Positions 9,928 to 18,875 of a stretch of 37,668 bases of DNA are shown here, piece after piece. The notes beneath the pieces were generated by a model. The model saw only the letters and a list, made by a program, of their open reading frames with translations, was not told the DNA's origin and made no database searches. The DNA is taken from contig MEOG01000054.1 of assembly GCA_001769125.1 (NCBI GenBank), positions 1 to 37,668 on the forward strand. The letters are read 5' to 3'. Positions within the stretch are counted from its first letter, which is position 1, and the number at the start of each line of letters is the position of its first letter. The position numbers and the translations under genes are program-made. The DNA comes from Bacteroidetes bacterium GWF2_35_48. Lineage in GTDB: Bacteria > Bacteroidota > Bacteroidia > Bacteroidales > GWF2-35-48.

Positions 9928-10875
9928 ATGGTTAGCAGGAGGTTGTTAAGAATTAAAGCCATGCAGATGCTCTACGCATTTCATCAATCAGAAAACCCTT
10001 CGCTCTCAAAGTTCGAAAAGGAGCTGTTCTTCAGCATTGACAAAATCTATGAACTGTACCATTTAATGCTTCTCTTAATTGTTGATATTTCTGATTTTTT
10101 TGATGAAAGATCAGAGCTTTCTAAAAACAAACACATCCCTACTGAAGAAGAAAAAAATCCCAATACAAAATTTCTCGACAACAAAATAATTAAACAAATT
10201 GCAAATAATAAAAAACTGAAAGAATATTGTAATTCCAACAAATTAAACTGGAGTAATTACCCCGAACTCATAAGAAAATTTTATCAGGAAATTAAAGATT
10301 CTGATGCTTATGCGCAATACATGAGCAATCCTGAAAGCTCCTTCAAATCAGATAAAGAAATAGTAGCTAATATTTATGAAAACATTATTGCAACATCTGA
10401 AAGTCTGCATGAAATTCTGGAAGAAAAATCTATCTACTGGAATGATGATATTGAATTTGTTGTAAGCATGATTATTAAAACAATATACGAATTTCGTGAA
10501 ACACAAAGTGAAGATGCAAAATTACTCCCACTTTTTAAAAATGATGAAGATAGAGAATACATCAAAACTTTGTTCCACAAAGCAATTATGAATCACAAAG
10601 AAAACAGCGAGCTTATTGATCAATTCACAACAAAATGGGATTTGGAGCGCATAGCATTTATGGATATTATCCTTATGGAACTTGCTTTAACAGAAGTTAC
10701 AGAAATCAGCTCTGTTCCTATAAAAGTTTCCATTAACGAATACATTGAAATTTCTAAATACTACAGCACGAATAAAAGCAGTATCTTCATAAACGGAGTA
10801 CTTGATAAAATTATTGACCATCTGAAAAAAACAAATAAAATAAAAAAACTGGGAAGAGGGTTAATGGAGAAATAG
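9928..10875 (+). CDS. nusB: Transcription antitermination factor NusB (long Bacteroidota form)
   Basis: 315 residues. NusB binds boxA RNA with NusE (ribosomal protein S10) in rRNA antitermination complexes. The N-terminus (VSRRLLRIKAMQMLYAF) is the classic NusB start. The conserved C-terminal part lies at about 235-305, with WDLERIAFMDIILMELAL and VSINEYIEISKYYS followed by SSIFINGVLDKI. Proteobacterial NusB is only about 140 residues; the extra internal helices (about 35-165) are usual for Bacteroidota homologues. The gene is preceded by its own promoter and followed without spacing by a strong palindrome at a convergent junction. Confidence 0.93.
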   Translation: MVSRRLLRIKAMQMLYAFHQSENPSLSKFEKELFFSIDKIYELYHLMLLLIVDISDFFDERSELSKNKHIPTEEEKNPNTKFLDNKIIKQIANNKKLKEYCNSNKLNWSNYPELIRKFYQEIKDSDAYAQYMSNPESSFKSDKEIVANIYENIIATSESLHEILEEKSIYWNDDIEFVVSMIIKTIYEFRETQSEDAKLLPLFKNDEDREYIKTLFHKAIMNHKENSELIDQFTTKWDLERIAFMDIILMELALTEVTEISSVPIKVSINEYIEISKYYSTNKSSIFINGVLDKIIDHLKKTNKIKKLGRGLMEK

Positions 10876-10912
10876 TACTGTAAAATCGTTCCATGGAACG
10901 ATTCTACAGTAC
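10875..10912. terminator. Palindrome at the nusB convergent junction (31-nt core shared with 27535)
   Basis: An almost perfect inverted repeat centred on TTCCATGGAA; the outer bases GTACT pair with AGTAC and there is one A/C mismatch. It starts on the last base of the nusB stop codon and ends 7 nt before the stop of the opposing gene. There is no T-tract, so it is a likely but not classical bidirectional terminator or barrier. The 31-nt core at 10879-10909 recurs identically at 27535-27565. Confidence 0.6.
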
Positions 10913-10918
10913 CAAATA

Positions 10919-11407
10919 TTAATTTTTCGGAAGCCTTCTCCTTCCGCAGGGATGTTTACAATTCGCACAATTTCCATTACAACCCCCAGGTGAGATTTTA
11001 ATTTCCTGCTGAAATTCTTTAAAGATTTCTCCATGAGCAAATGCAACAACTGCACTCCATTCGCTGTATAATTTTGATTTTTTCCATGCCCGGACTTTGC
11101 AGTATTTGTAATCGTTGGTTTCAGCGCCCAAAAAACAAGTAAATGTTGTATCTTTTACAATATATTGTTTACAAGAATTGAAATTCAAATTGTCTGAAAC
11201 CCAAAGTTCGTATTTTATTTTTTTACCTGAATTTGTCCATGTGAATGTACAGATAGAATCTGCAACAAAATTAACTGCCGGCGACAAAACCAGAGGTACG
11301 GGAATATTTTTATCAAGCTCTGTTTTGTTATTTTGATATTTGGAAGTTAACGAAAGAAAAAAAGAGGAAAAAATAAAAAAATACGAAATAAAAATAATGT
11401 GCTTCAT
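10919..11407 (-). CDS. Small exported protein with Fn3-like body and Cys-cluster tail
   Basis: 162 residues. An N-terminal hydrophobic signal (about 1-21) precedes a region that looks like a fibronectin type III or Ig-like fold (about 36-128: FTWTNSGKKIKYELWVSDN, then KYCKVRAWKKSKLYSEWSA). The C-terminus has a tight cysteine cluster, GGCNGNCANCKHPCGRRR, with spacing CX3CX2CX3C. That cluster could bind a metal or form disulfides after export; neither can be decided here. I do not recognise a named family. It is convergent with nusB across the shared palindrome. Confidence 0.7.
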   Translation of the reverse strand: MKHIIFISYFFIFSSFFLSLTSKYQNNKTELDKNIPVPLVLSPAVNFVADSICTFTWTNSGKKIKYELWVSDNLNFNSCKQYIVKDTTFTCFLGAETNDYKYCKVRAWKKSKLYSEWSAVVAFAHGEIFKEFQQEIKISPGGCNGNCANCKHPCGRRRLPKN

Positions 11408-11473
11408 AACCTTTGTTTTTAAATGATATCATGAAGATGCAATGCTATTAAAAATCCATAAATGAAACACTAT

Positions 11474-11646
11474 CTAGTATCCGTCCATAAAGTCAGTGTT
11501 TGGTTCAGAATGTTCGAGAGCAAGCCTGCCTTGCCGGTAGGCAGGGCTTTCGCAGTGTTGAAAACCAAGGAGTTTACTTTTGTAAATGACTGTTTTCAAC
11601 ACAAGAGTAACGCAGCTATCGGACATTATGGACAAACACTATCTAG
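11474..11646. mobile_element. MITE-like element, copy 1 (173 bp)
   Basis: A non-coding 173-bp element with imperfect terminal inverted repeats: CTAGTATCCGTCCATAA at the left, and CTAGATAGTGTTTGTCCATA when the right end is read on the other strand. It contains a CCTGCC/GGCAGG hairpin (about 11526-11545) and a second hairpin, GTGTTGAAAAC (11555-11565) pairing with GTTTTCAACAC, whose loop carries GGAGTTTAC. It is about nine-tenths identical by eye to the 173-bp copy at 25594-25766 and shares ends and loop with 24251-24459. It has no transposase, so it would need one in trans. Confidence 0.75.
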
Positions 11647-11708
11647 CCTTTTATATCGTGGCGATAATAAACTTTAAATGCAAAATTACAATAAACTTTT
11701 AAAACTTT

Positions 11709-12929
11709 CTACTGAAGATAGTCAGTTATCCATTGCCATGCTGGGATTACTTTTATGCATAAATTATCTTTTTTAAAATTATCTGTTTGACTTTGGGTAA
11801 TAATGTATGCTTCTTTTTTGTTAAAAAATTTCATAGCCTCAAATAAGCCGTTTACTTCTCGCTCAATATTTAAACTGTTAATTTCTGAACATACCTGATA
11901 TAATTCTTGGGGTATTCCTCTTTCGGCAGTTATAAAATCACATTCGCCTTTACCCTGAAAATAAAAAATTTCGTTTCCTATTCTTCTTAAATGCAAATAC
12001 ACTAAATTCTCAAGGATATGACCTTCATTTTTCGAGAAAATAATTTTATTTTGATGATAAATCCCTAAATCTATTACGTATATTTTTAACGGATTTCGTA
12101 TCTGTTTTTTTAAGGAATAATCGAATAATGGTACAAATTCTATCAAATAAGCATCTTTGAGATAAGAAAAATAATCTAAAATAGTTGTGCTTGATTTTAT
12201 ACCAAACATTCCTTTTAACTTATTGGCTGATGCTAAATTGCCAATATTCGACAATAAATAAACCGTTAATTGCCGTAAGGAATTTACATCTCGAATATTG
12301 TGCCTAATAGCAATATCTCTTATTATAATATCGTCTAATAAATCATTTAGATATTTATTATAATTGGTACGCAGATAATCGGGCATTCCTCCTTTTTGAG
12401 TGTATGTTTTAAATGTTTCTTCGCTTGGTTTCGATTTTTTAAATTGTAAAAACTCTTTGTACGAAAATGGAAATAATTCAGTAGAAAAATGCCTTCCCGT
12501 AAGATGTGTACCTAATTCTTTACTCAGTAATGATGCATTTGAACCTGTTATATAAATCAGAAAATTCTCACGCAGTAGCATATTTACAAATATTTCCCAG
12601 CCCTCTACAATTTGTATTTCATCAAAAAATAGAACTTTTGTTTTACGTGCAATTATTTCGGAATATAATCGCTCTAAATCGTTAGTAACTATACCTGCCA
12701 AACGAGGGTCCTCAAAATTCAAAAACAGTCCTTCTTTTGGAAAAAAATGATTTTTAACTTGTAATTGCAGTGTGCTTTTGCCACATCTTCGTAATCCGGT
12801 TATAATGCTCACAAATCCCCTTGCTTGGGGGATTTGGGGCAATAACTCACGCTCTATACTTGTATTTTTTGCAGTATAACCGACCTGTTGGCTATCTATT
12901 ACACTTGCAAATATTTGTTGTGTTATCAT
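11709..12929 (-). CDS. AAA-type ATPase with DUF4143 C-terminal domain
   Basis: 406 residues. The N-terminal P-loop ATPase has Walker A GLRRCGKST (45-53), Walker B VLFFDEIQ (about 99-106) and a sensor-like TGSNASLLSKE (about 127-137) followed by LTGR. The C-terminal DUF4143 region includes IYVIDLGIYH and LENLVYLHLRR, then GECDFITAERG and YQV, a pattern like a degenerate PD-(D/E)XK nuclease fold. Such proteins are common, often solitary accessory genes in Bacteroidota and archaea; their substrate is not established. Next to it lies MITE-like copy 1 (63 bp past the stop), so the region may be horizontally mobile. A good promoter lies directly upstream. Confidence 0.88.
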   Translation of the reverse strand: MITQQIFASVIDSQQVGYTAKNTSIERELLPQIPQARGFVSIITGLRRCGKSTLQLQVKNHFFPKEGLFLNFEDPRLAGIVTNDLERLYSEIIARKTKVLFFDEIQIVEGWEIFVNMLLRENFLIYITGSNASLLSKELGTHLTGRHFSTELFPFSYKEFLQFKKSKPSEETFKTYTQKGGMPDYLRTNYNKYLNDLLDDIIIRDIAIRHNIRDVNSLRQLTVYLLSNIGNLASANKLKGMFGIKSSTTILDYFSYLKDAYLIEFVPLFDYSLKKQIRNPLKIYVIDLGIYHQNKIIFSKNEGHILENLVYLHLRRIGNEIFYFQGKGECDFITAERGIPQELYQVCSEINSLNIEREVNGLFEAMKFFNKKEAYIITQSQTDNFKKDNLCIKVIPAWQWITDYLQ

Positions 12930-12948
12930 ATTGTAGGTTTTACCACTG

Positions 12949-12975
12949 CAAATGTAAGATATTTTTCAATTACAA
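12949..12975 (-). promoter_or_regulatory. Candidate promoter of the DUF4143 ATPase gene
   Basis: Read on the minus strand: TTG (12973-12975), 16-nt spacer, TACATTTG (12949-12956). The start site would be near 12943, leaving a leader of only about 14 nt before the ATG at 12929. The spacing is slightly short. Confidence 0.5.
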
Positions 12976-13159
12976 TGGGAGATATTTGTTTTTTTTGTCG
13001 GATAGTCTGATTATTTGCTTTTATCTTCCAAGTGTCTTCGTTTTTTGCATTCAGAAGCATTTTTGCTTTTTGGGCTTTTAGTTACAAAAGCGAGATGACT
13101 TTGCTGATAACATTTTTTCATATAACAATAAAATACTTTTTAAAATGCAAAAAGAAATT

Positions 13160-14107
13160 CTATTTGTTCTCTTCTTTCTCATAAGCTTCCACAATATCTT
13201 GCACTAACTTATGGCGGATAATATCTTTTTTATTGAAAGGTATAATTGCAATACCAGGAATATCTTTTAATATTTTTGTAGAATGTATCAAGCCAGACAT
13301 TTTTTTATCAGGAAGATCTATTTGCGTGAGGTCTCCGGTTACAATGAATTTTGAATGTTTCCCCATTCTTGTCAGAAACATTTTTATTTGGTTGATGGTT
13401 GCATTCTGTGCTTCATCGAGAATAGCAAAAGCATTTTCTAAAGTACGACCGCGCATATAAGCCAAAGGAGCAATCTCAATGATTCGCTCTGTGATAAGTC
13501 CTTCCAGCTTTTTAGGCGGAATCATATCTGCAAGCGCATCATACAAGGGTTGAAGATAAGGATCGAGTTTTTCTTTTAAATCACCAGGTAAAAATCCTAA
13601 TTTTTCACCAGCCTCTACTGCAGGCCGACTTAAAATAATTTTTTTTACTTCTTTATTCTTCAATGCCCGCACAGCAAGCGCTATTGCGGTATACGTCTTT
13701 CCTGAACCGGCTGGACCAATTGCAAAAAGAAGATCGTTCTTATAATAAAGATCAACCAGTACCTGCTGATTTATTGAACGAGCCTTAATCGTACGTCCAT
13801 TATTTCCAAATAGAAGCGCATCTGCACTATCGTCTTTAAAAGAAGCAAAATCTGTTGAACCAGATAGAAATCGCTCCATCTCTATATCTGAAAGCGAATT
13901 ATGCCGGACAATATAATCTATCAGAAAATTAATTTTATCTTCAACATTAGAAATTTCTGTTTCCTCACCCATAATGCGTAACTCAGTTCCACGACCAACA
14001 ATTTTAATTTTAGGAAACGCTTTTTTAAAAAGATTCAGTTTTGAATTATTAATTCCATATAAAGCGATAGGGTCAATTTCTTCAAGATAAATAATTTTTT
14101 CTGTCAT
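13160..14107 (-). CDS. phoH: PhoH family ATPase
   Basis: 315 residues, normal for the PhoH/YbeZ group. A short N-terminal KH-like region (about 30-65) precedes the P-loop domain with Walker A GPAGSGKT (131-138), the signature SRPAVEAGEKLGFLPGD, Walker B AILDEAQN (about 230-237) and TGDLTQIDLP. The family binds RNA and ATP and is linked to RNA metabolism through YbeY-type partners; no ybeY is visible here. It is divergent from the DUF62 gene, with 139 bp between start codons that likely hold promoters for both; none of them matches consensus well. Confidence 0.94.
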   Translation of the reverse strand: MTEKIIYLEEIDPIALYGINNSKLNLFKKAFPKIKIVGRGTELRIMGEETEISNVEDKINFLIDYIVRHNSLSDIEMERFLSGSTDFASFKDDSADALLFGNNGRTIKARSINQQVLVDLYYKNDLLFAIGPAGSGKTYTAIALAVRALKNKEVKKIILSRPAVEAGEKLGFLPGDLKEKLDPYLQPLYDALADMIPPKKLEGLITERIIEIAPLAYMRGRTLENAFAILDEAQNATINQIKMFLTRMGKHSKFIVTGDLTQIDLPDKKMSGLIHSTKILKDIPGIAIIPFNKKDIIRHKLVQDIVEAYEKEENK

Positions 14108-14246
14108 TATTTTTTCGATTTTTAATACAATTCTTATTCTATTTTATAAATTTGCAAAACACCAAAAATAAACATTATACTTTGAATTTTCGGGATTCAT
14201 TATAAAATTATTTCTTTGTAAGACAAAATTAATTTGAATAAAAATT

Positions 14247-15043
14247 GTGGCAAACATTACCCTCATAAGTGACTGGAAAAATAATGATTTTTACGTAGCA
14301 GCAGTAAAAGGAAAAATATTGAGTCTTTTCCCGCAAGCCTCTATTATAGACGTTTCTCATCAGGTAGACATGTTCAGCATTATGCAGGCCGCTTTTCTAT
14401 CAAAAAATTCGTATTCTATTTTTCCAAAAGGCTCTGTACATATCGTTGCGGTTAACCATGAAGGAGACACGCAACGTAACTCTCTTGCTGCCTTTTATGA
14501 CGACCATTATTTCCTTAGTTCTGACGATGGTCTTTTAAGTTTAATTTTTGAAAGTGAGCCACAGGAAATAGTGAAAATCAACAATTCCTCAACAAATCAA
14601 GAGGGAGTTGATACATGCTTATCTTTTCCTGAAATGACTCATCTAGCTTACGCAGCGGCAATGATAGCGCAAGGAAAACAATTAAGTGAAATCGGAGAAC
14701 CTGTTACAGAATACACAAAGCTACTATCTTTTTTACCGCAGTATGATGGCAATTCTATTACTGGAAATGTTGTGTTTATTGATACATATAAAAATATAAT
14801 TACGAATATTCCGAAATCGCTTTTCGATCAGGTAGGGAAAGGACGCCGCTTTGAGATGATGCTGCAAAGTTATTATTATAAAATATATAAAATCAATAAA
14901 ACATATAGTGAAACTATTGACGGAGAATTACTCGCGCTTTTTAATTCACTCGGCATGCTTGAAGTTGCAATAAAAAACGGACAAGCCTCTGATATGCTCA
15001 ATCTCACTGTCAATTCAAGCATAAATATTAAATTCTTTTCTTA

Positions 15044-15044
<1 letters not shown>
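14247..15044 (+). CDS. DUF62 / SAM hydroxide adenosyltransferase-like protein with altered active-site triad
   Basis: 265 residues with a GTG start. The DUF62 fold is supported by ISDWKNNDFYVAAVKG (about 7-22, the TDFGxxDxYVGxxKG motif), IIDVSHQV (33-40, the DITHxV motif), FLSSDDGLLSL (89-99, the PDNGL motif) and the C-terminal segment SITGNVVFIDTYKNIITNI (GxVxxIDxFGNxxTN). Active family members hydrolyse S-adenosylmethionine to adenosine and methionine with an Asp-Arg-His triad. Here, by eye alignment, the Asp of VDPGVG is Asn-70, the Arg is kept (Arg-77) and the His of FHGRD is Pro-128. The protein may therefore bind SAM without normal hydrolysis, or use another mechanism. Its stop overlaps the start of the PAS gene by one base (TAATG), implying translational coupling. 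Confidence 0.85.
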
Positions 15045-15421
<377 letters not shown>

Positions 15422-15558
15422 TGAAGATTTGAAGATGATATGATTTGAAGATTTGAAGATGATATGATTTGAAAATTTGAAGATGATATGATTTGAAGAT
15501 GTGAAGATTTGAAGATTTGAAGATGATATGATTTGAAGATTTGAAGATGTATTAATTT
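15422..15558. repeat. Degenerate ATTTGAAG / ATGATATG tandem repeat
   Basis: A run of ATTTGAAG units mixed with GATGATATG, with small variants (TGTGAAG, GAAAATTTG). It directly joins the GATT tract to the heptamer satellite, so three different short repeats form one block of about 800 bp. Confidence 0.9.
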
Positions 15559-15560
15559 GA

Positions 15561-16186
15561 TGACTGCTGACTGATGACTGATGACTGTTGACTGATGACT
15601 GATGACTGATGACTGATGACTGATGACTGCTGACTGATGACTGATGACTGATGACTGCTGACTGCTGACTGCTGACTGATGACTGCTTCAACTGCTGACT
15701 GCTGACTGCTGACTGCTGACTGCTGACTGCTGACTGATGACTGCTGACTGCTGACTGATGACTGTTGACTGCTGACTGATGACTGCTGACTGCTGACTGA
15801 TGACTGATGACTGATGACTGATGACTGCTGACTGATGACTGATGACTGATGACTGCTGACTGATGACTGCTGACTGCTGACTGCTTCAACTGCTGACTGC
15901 TGACTGCTGACTGCTGACTGATGACTGATGACTGATGACTGCTGACTGCTGACTGATGACTGTTGACTGCTGACTGCTGACTGCTGACTGCTGACTGCTG
16001 ACTGCTGACTGATGACTGATGACTGATGACTGTTGACTATTGACTGCTGACTGCTGACTGCTGACTGATGACTGATGACTGATGACTGATGACTGATGAC
16101 TGTTGACTGTTGACTGTTGACTGTTGACTGTTGACTGTTGACTGTTGACTGTTGACTGTTGACTGTTGACTGTTGACTGTTGACTG
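15561..16186. repeat. TGACTGN heptamer satellite, about 626 bp
   Basis: An array of roughly ninety 7-nt units TGACTGC, TGACTGA and TGACTGT in varying order, ending in a pure run of TGACTGT units (about 16100-16180). Two interruptions read GACTGCTTCAACTGC (near 15681 and 15879). The 7-nt period keeps a minus-strand frame open as a repeating SAVSSHQ pattern, but it is not a gene by appearance. It ends about 80 bp before mutS2. Confidence 0.95.
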
Positions 16187-16267
16187 ATACGACTGAAGAT
16201 TATTGCCTGAAATAGAAAAACCCAGTAAAAAAGTTAATAATCAAACTAAATTTTAATTATTTTTATT

Positions 16268-18757
16268 TTGCTATATCCAACAAACTTTGAATTAAAAATT
16301 GAATTTCATAAAATCAGGGAACTGATTAAAGAAAAGTGTCTTTCTGCGCTGGGATTGAAGAAAGCGGAAGAAATGTCATTCATGCACTCGTATGAAACTA
16401 TTTTAATTTCTCTTCTGCAAACAAATGAAATGAAAACAATATGTAATATGGAAAATTCTTTTCCTGTTACCAATTATTTTGATGTTTCGCATTTTATCTC
16501 CAAAATAAAAATTGAAGGTTATTATCTCGAAGCAGAAGAACTTTTCGATTTGCAACGATCGCTTGATACAATAAAATCTATTCTGAATTTTTTCAAAAAT
16601 AAATCAGAAGAAGAATATCCGCAGTTGCTAAAGCTTTCACAACCAATTAAAGTGCATTCGTATATTTCAGACCGCCTTGACGGGATACTAAATAAATACG
16701 GACAAATAAAAGACAATGCATCAAAAGAATTAGCAGAAGTAAGGCGAACACTGCATCAAAAACAATCTACCGTTTCCTCGAAACTTACCAAAATTCTGAA
16801 GCAAGTACAGCATGAAGGCTGGGTAAGTTCAGATCTTTCATTAACAATCGTAAATGGAAGAACCGTTATTCCTATTGATTCTACGTATAAAAGAAAAATA
16901 AAAGGATTGGTGCATGATGTAAGCGCTACAGGAAAAACAGCTTATATTGAACCGGAAGAAATTGTTGAAATCAACAATGAAATAAAGGAGCTTGAATTTG
17001 CAGAACGAAGAGAAATAATAAAAATTCTACTCAAGTTTACAGATGATCTCAGACCTTATTTAGATGATATTGCTGCATCCATGGAATTTCTCGGAGAGAT
17101 TGATTTCATACGCGCAAAAGCACTGTATGCAATAAGAATTGATGCTATTCTTCCGGCTATTTCAAAAGATCCTGTCGTTTCTCTTGTAAATGCACGCCAT
17201 CCGCTGTTGCAAGCTTTACTAAAAAAAGAAAAAAAGGATATTGTTCCTTTAAGTTTGCATTTAGATGATGCCAGCAGAATTTTGCTTATATCAGGTCCGA
17301 ATGCAGGAGGAAAATCGGTTTGTCTGAAAACAACCGGACTTTTGCAATACATGATGCAGTGCGGACTTCTCGTCCCTACAGGCGGAAGTTCTGATATGGG
17401 AATTTTTGAAAATATTTTTATAGATATTGGCGATGAACAATCTATAGAAAATGATTTGAGCACCTACAGTTCTCATTTAACAAACATGAAATTTTTCATG
17501 AAGAATTGCAATGAAAAAACAATGATTCTGATTGATGAATTCGGTACAGGAACAGAGCCCATGCTTGGAGGAGCCATAGCAGAAGCTGTGCTTGAAAATA
17601 TATGCAAAACAAAAACATTTGGAGTACTTACCACTCATTACACAAACCTGAAACATTTTGCAGCATTTACAGAAGGAGTAATTAACGGAGCAATGCTTTT
17701 CGACAATCAGAGAATGCAGCCAATGTTTCAGCTTGAATCAGGAAAGCCGGGAAGTTCTTTTGCATTTGAAATTGCAAGAAAAATAGGACTTCCTGAAGAA
17801 GTTATTTTAAATGCAGAATCCAAGGTTGGAAAAGAACATATTTTTTTCGACAAACATCTGCGAAGCGTATTGCGCGACAAGCGTTACTGGGAAAATAAAA
17901 GAATGAAAATCCGTTCTTCAGAAAAACAATTGGAAGAAACGCTGATAACGTATTCCGAAGAAATGGAGAAATTTCAAAAAGAGAAAAAAGAACTACTCAA
18001 AAAAGCAAAAAATGAAGCTCAGGAAATTCTGAATTCTGCAAACAAGCAAATTGAAAACACAATACGTATAATTAGAGAAACTCAAGCGGATAAAGAAAAA
18101 ACAAAAGAAGCACGTGAGGAAATAACAAAGCTGAAAAATAACATCACGCCGGATATAAATCCTGATGAAGAAAAAATCTTACGAAAGATTGAAAAGATAA
18201 AAGAAGTCCGGCAGCAAAAAATTAAAAAAATTGAAGAAGAAAATCCAGCTCCCAAAAAAGAAATTCCTGAAATAAATATTACCGATTATCAACCCGGCGA
18301 TCTGATAAAAATTAAAAACAAAGAAGCTATCGGAGAAATTATTGATAGCAGTGGACAAAATCTTGTGGTTGCATTTGGTCAGATGATTTCAACAATTAAA
18401 AAAGACGATGCAGAAAAAATAAGTAAGAACGAATACAAAAAGCACCAGCAAACAAAAAAACAAGGCTCGCATCTTTCTATTCTTGAGTCAATGCATAAAA
18501 AAAGACTTGAATTTAAAACCAGCATAGACATCAGGGGTATGCGCGGAGAAGCAGCGATACAGCTCATCACAAACTACATTGACGAAGCGATTATGCTTGA
18601 TATTTCTGAAGTAAGGATTTTGCACGGAAAAGGGAACGGAATATTGCGGCAATTATTACGCGATTATCTACGTTCTGTTCAGCTTATAAAATCAATTTCC
18701 GATGCGCCAATAGAATTTGGAGGAGATGGGATTAGCGTTGTGAAGCTGGGGATGTAA
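16268..18757 (+). CDS. mutS2: Endonuclease MutS2
   Basis: 829 residues from a TTG start (LYPTNFELKIEFHKIRELI, the usual family N-terminus; no better ATG). MutS core and clamp regions are followed by the ATPase with Walker A GPNAGGKS (about 343-350), FIDIGDEQSIENDLSTYSSH and Walker B LIDEFGTGTEP (about 420-430). A charged coiled coil follows at about 530-670. The C-terminal Smr nuclease domain (about 755-829) has DIRGMRGEAA and HGKGNGILRQLLR. MutS2 acts on branched recombination intermediates and, in some species, rescues collided ribosomes, rather than in mismatch repair. All key motifs are intact. It is immediately downstream of the heptamer satellite; a functional link is not implied. Confidence 0.96.
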   Translation: MLYPTNFELKIEFHKIRELIKEKCLSALGLKKAEEMSFMHSYETILISLLQTNEMKTICNMENSFPVTNYFDVSHFISKIKIEGYYLEAEELFDLQRSLDTIKSILNFFKNKSEEEYPQLLKLSQPIKVHSYISDRLDGILNKYGQIKDNASKELAEVRRTLHQKQSTVSSKLTKILKQVQHEGWVSSDLSLTIVNGRTVIPIDSTYKRKIKGLVHDVSATGKTAYIEPEEIVEINNEIKELEFAERREIIKILLKFTDDLRPYLDDIAASMEFLGEIDFIRAKALYAIRIDAILPAISKDPVVSLVNARHPLLQALLKKEKKDIVPLSLHLDDASRILLISGPNAGGKSVCLKTTGLLQYMMQCGLLVPTGGSSDMGIFENIFIDIGDEQSIENDLSTYSSHLTNMKFFMKNCNEKTMILIDEFGTGTEPMLGGAIAEAVLENICKTKTFGVLTTHYTNLKHFAAFTEGVINGAMLFDNQRMQPMFQLESGKPGSSFAFEIARKIGLPEEVILNAESKVGKEHIFFDKHLRSVLRDKRYWENKRMKIRSSEKQLEETLITYSEEMEKFQKEKKELLKKAKNEAQEILNSANKQIENTIRIIRETQADKEKTKEAREEITKLKNNITPDINPDEEKILRKIEKIKEVRQQKIKKIEEENPAPKKEIPEINITDYQPGDLIKIKNKEAIGEIIDSSGQNLVVAFGQMISTIKKDDAEKISKNEYKKHQQTKKQGSHLSILESMHKKRLEFKTSIDIRGMRGEAAIQLITNYIDEAIMLDISEVRILHGKGNGILRQLLRDYLRSVQLIKSISDAPIEFGGDGISVVKLGM

Positions 18758-18875
18758 AGAGTTGCAGGTTGCAGGTTGGTTGTTATATTTACCACTAAGA
18801 CACTAAGGGCACTAAGAAACACTAAGGGGGACAAGTTGTTGCAAGTTGCAGGTTGGGAGTGTTGCAGGTTCTATT
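18758..18875. repeat. Dispersed low-complexity spacer (GTTGCAGGTTGCAGG and ACTAAG repeats)
   Basis: Between the convergent mutS2 and serine-hydrolase genes. It contains tandem GTTGCAG(GTTGCAG), CCACTAAGACACTAAGG and further CACTAAG units, then GTTGCAAGTTGCAGGTTG again. Similar GGTTGCAGGTTGCA words recur near 20710-20730. No terminator hairpin is evident. Confidence 0.8.

Noticed and set aside
11462-11677. 71-residue plus-strand frame (FESKPALPVGRAF)
   Set aside because: It lies within MITE-like copy 1. The same peptide appears in copy 2 (25631-25837), reflecting repeat DNA rather than a gene; codon use and signal are unconvincing.
12821-13081. 86-residue plus-strand frame
   Set aside because: Covers the N-terminus and promoter of the DUF4143 ATPase on the other strand; a hydrophobic shadow of A/T-rich DNA.
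15561-16186. CRISPR array
   Set aside because: Units are 7 nt and contiguous with no unique spacers and no cas genes in the window.
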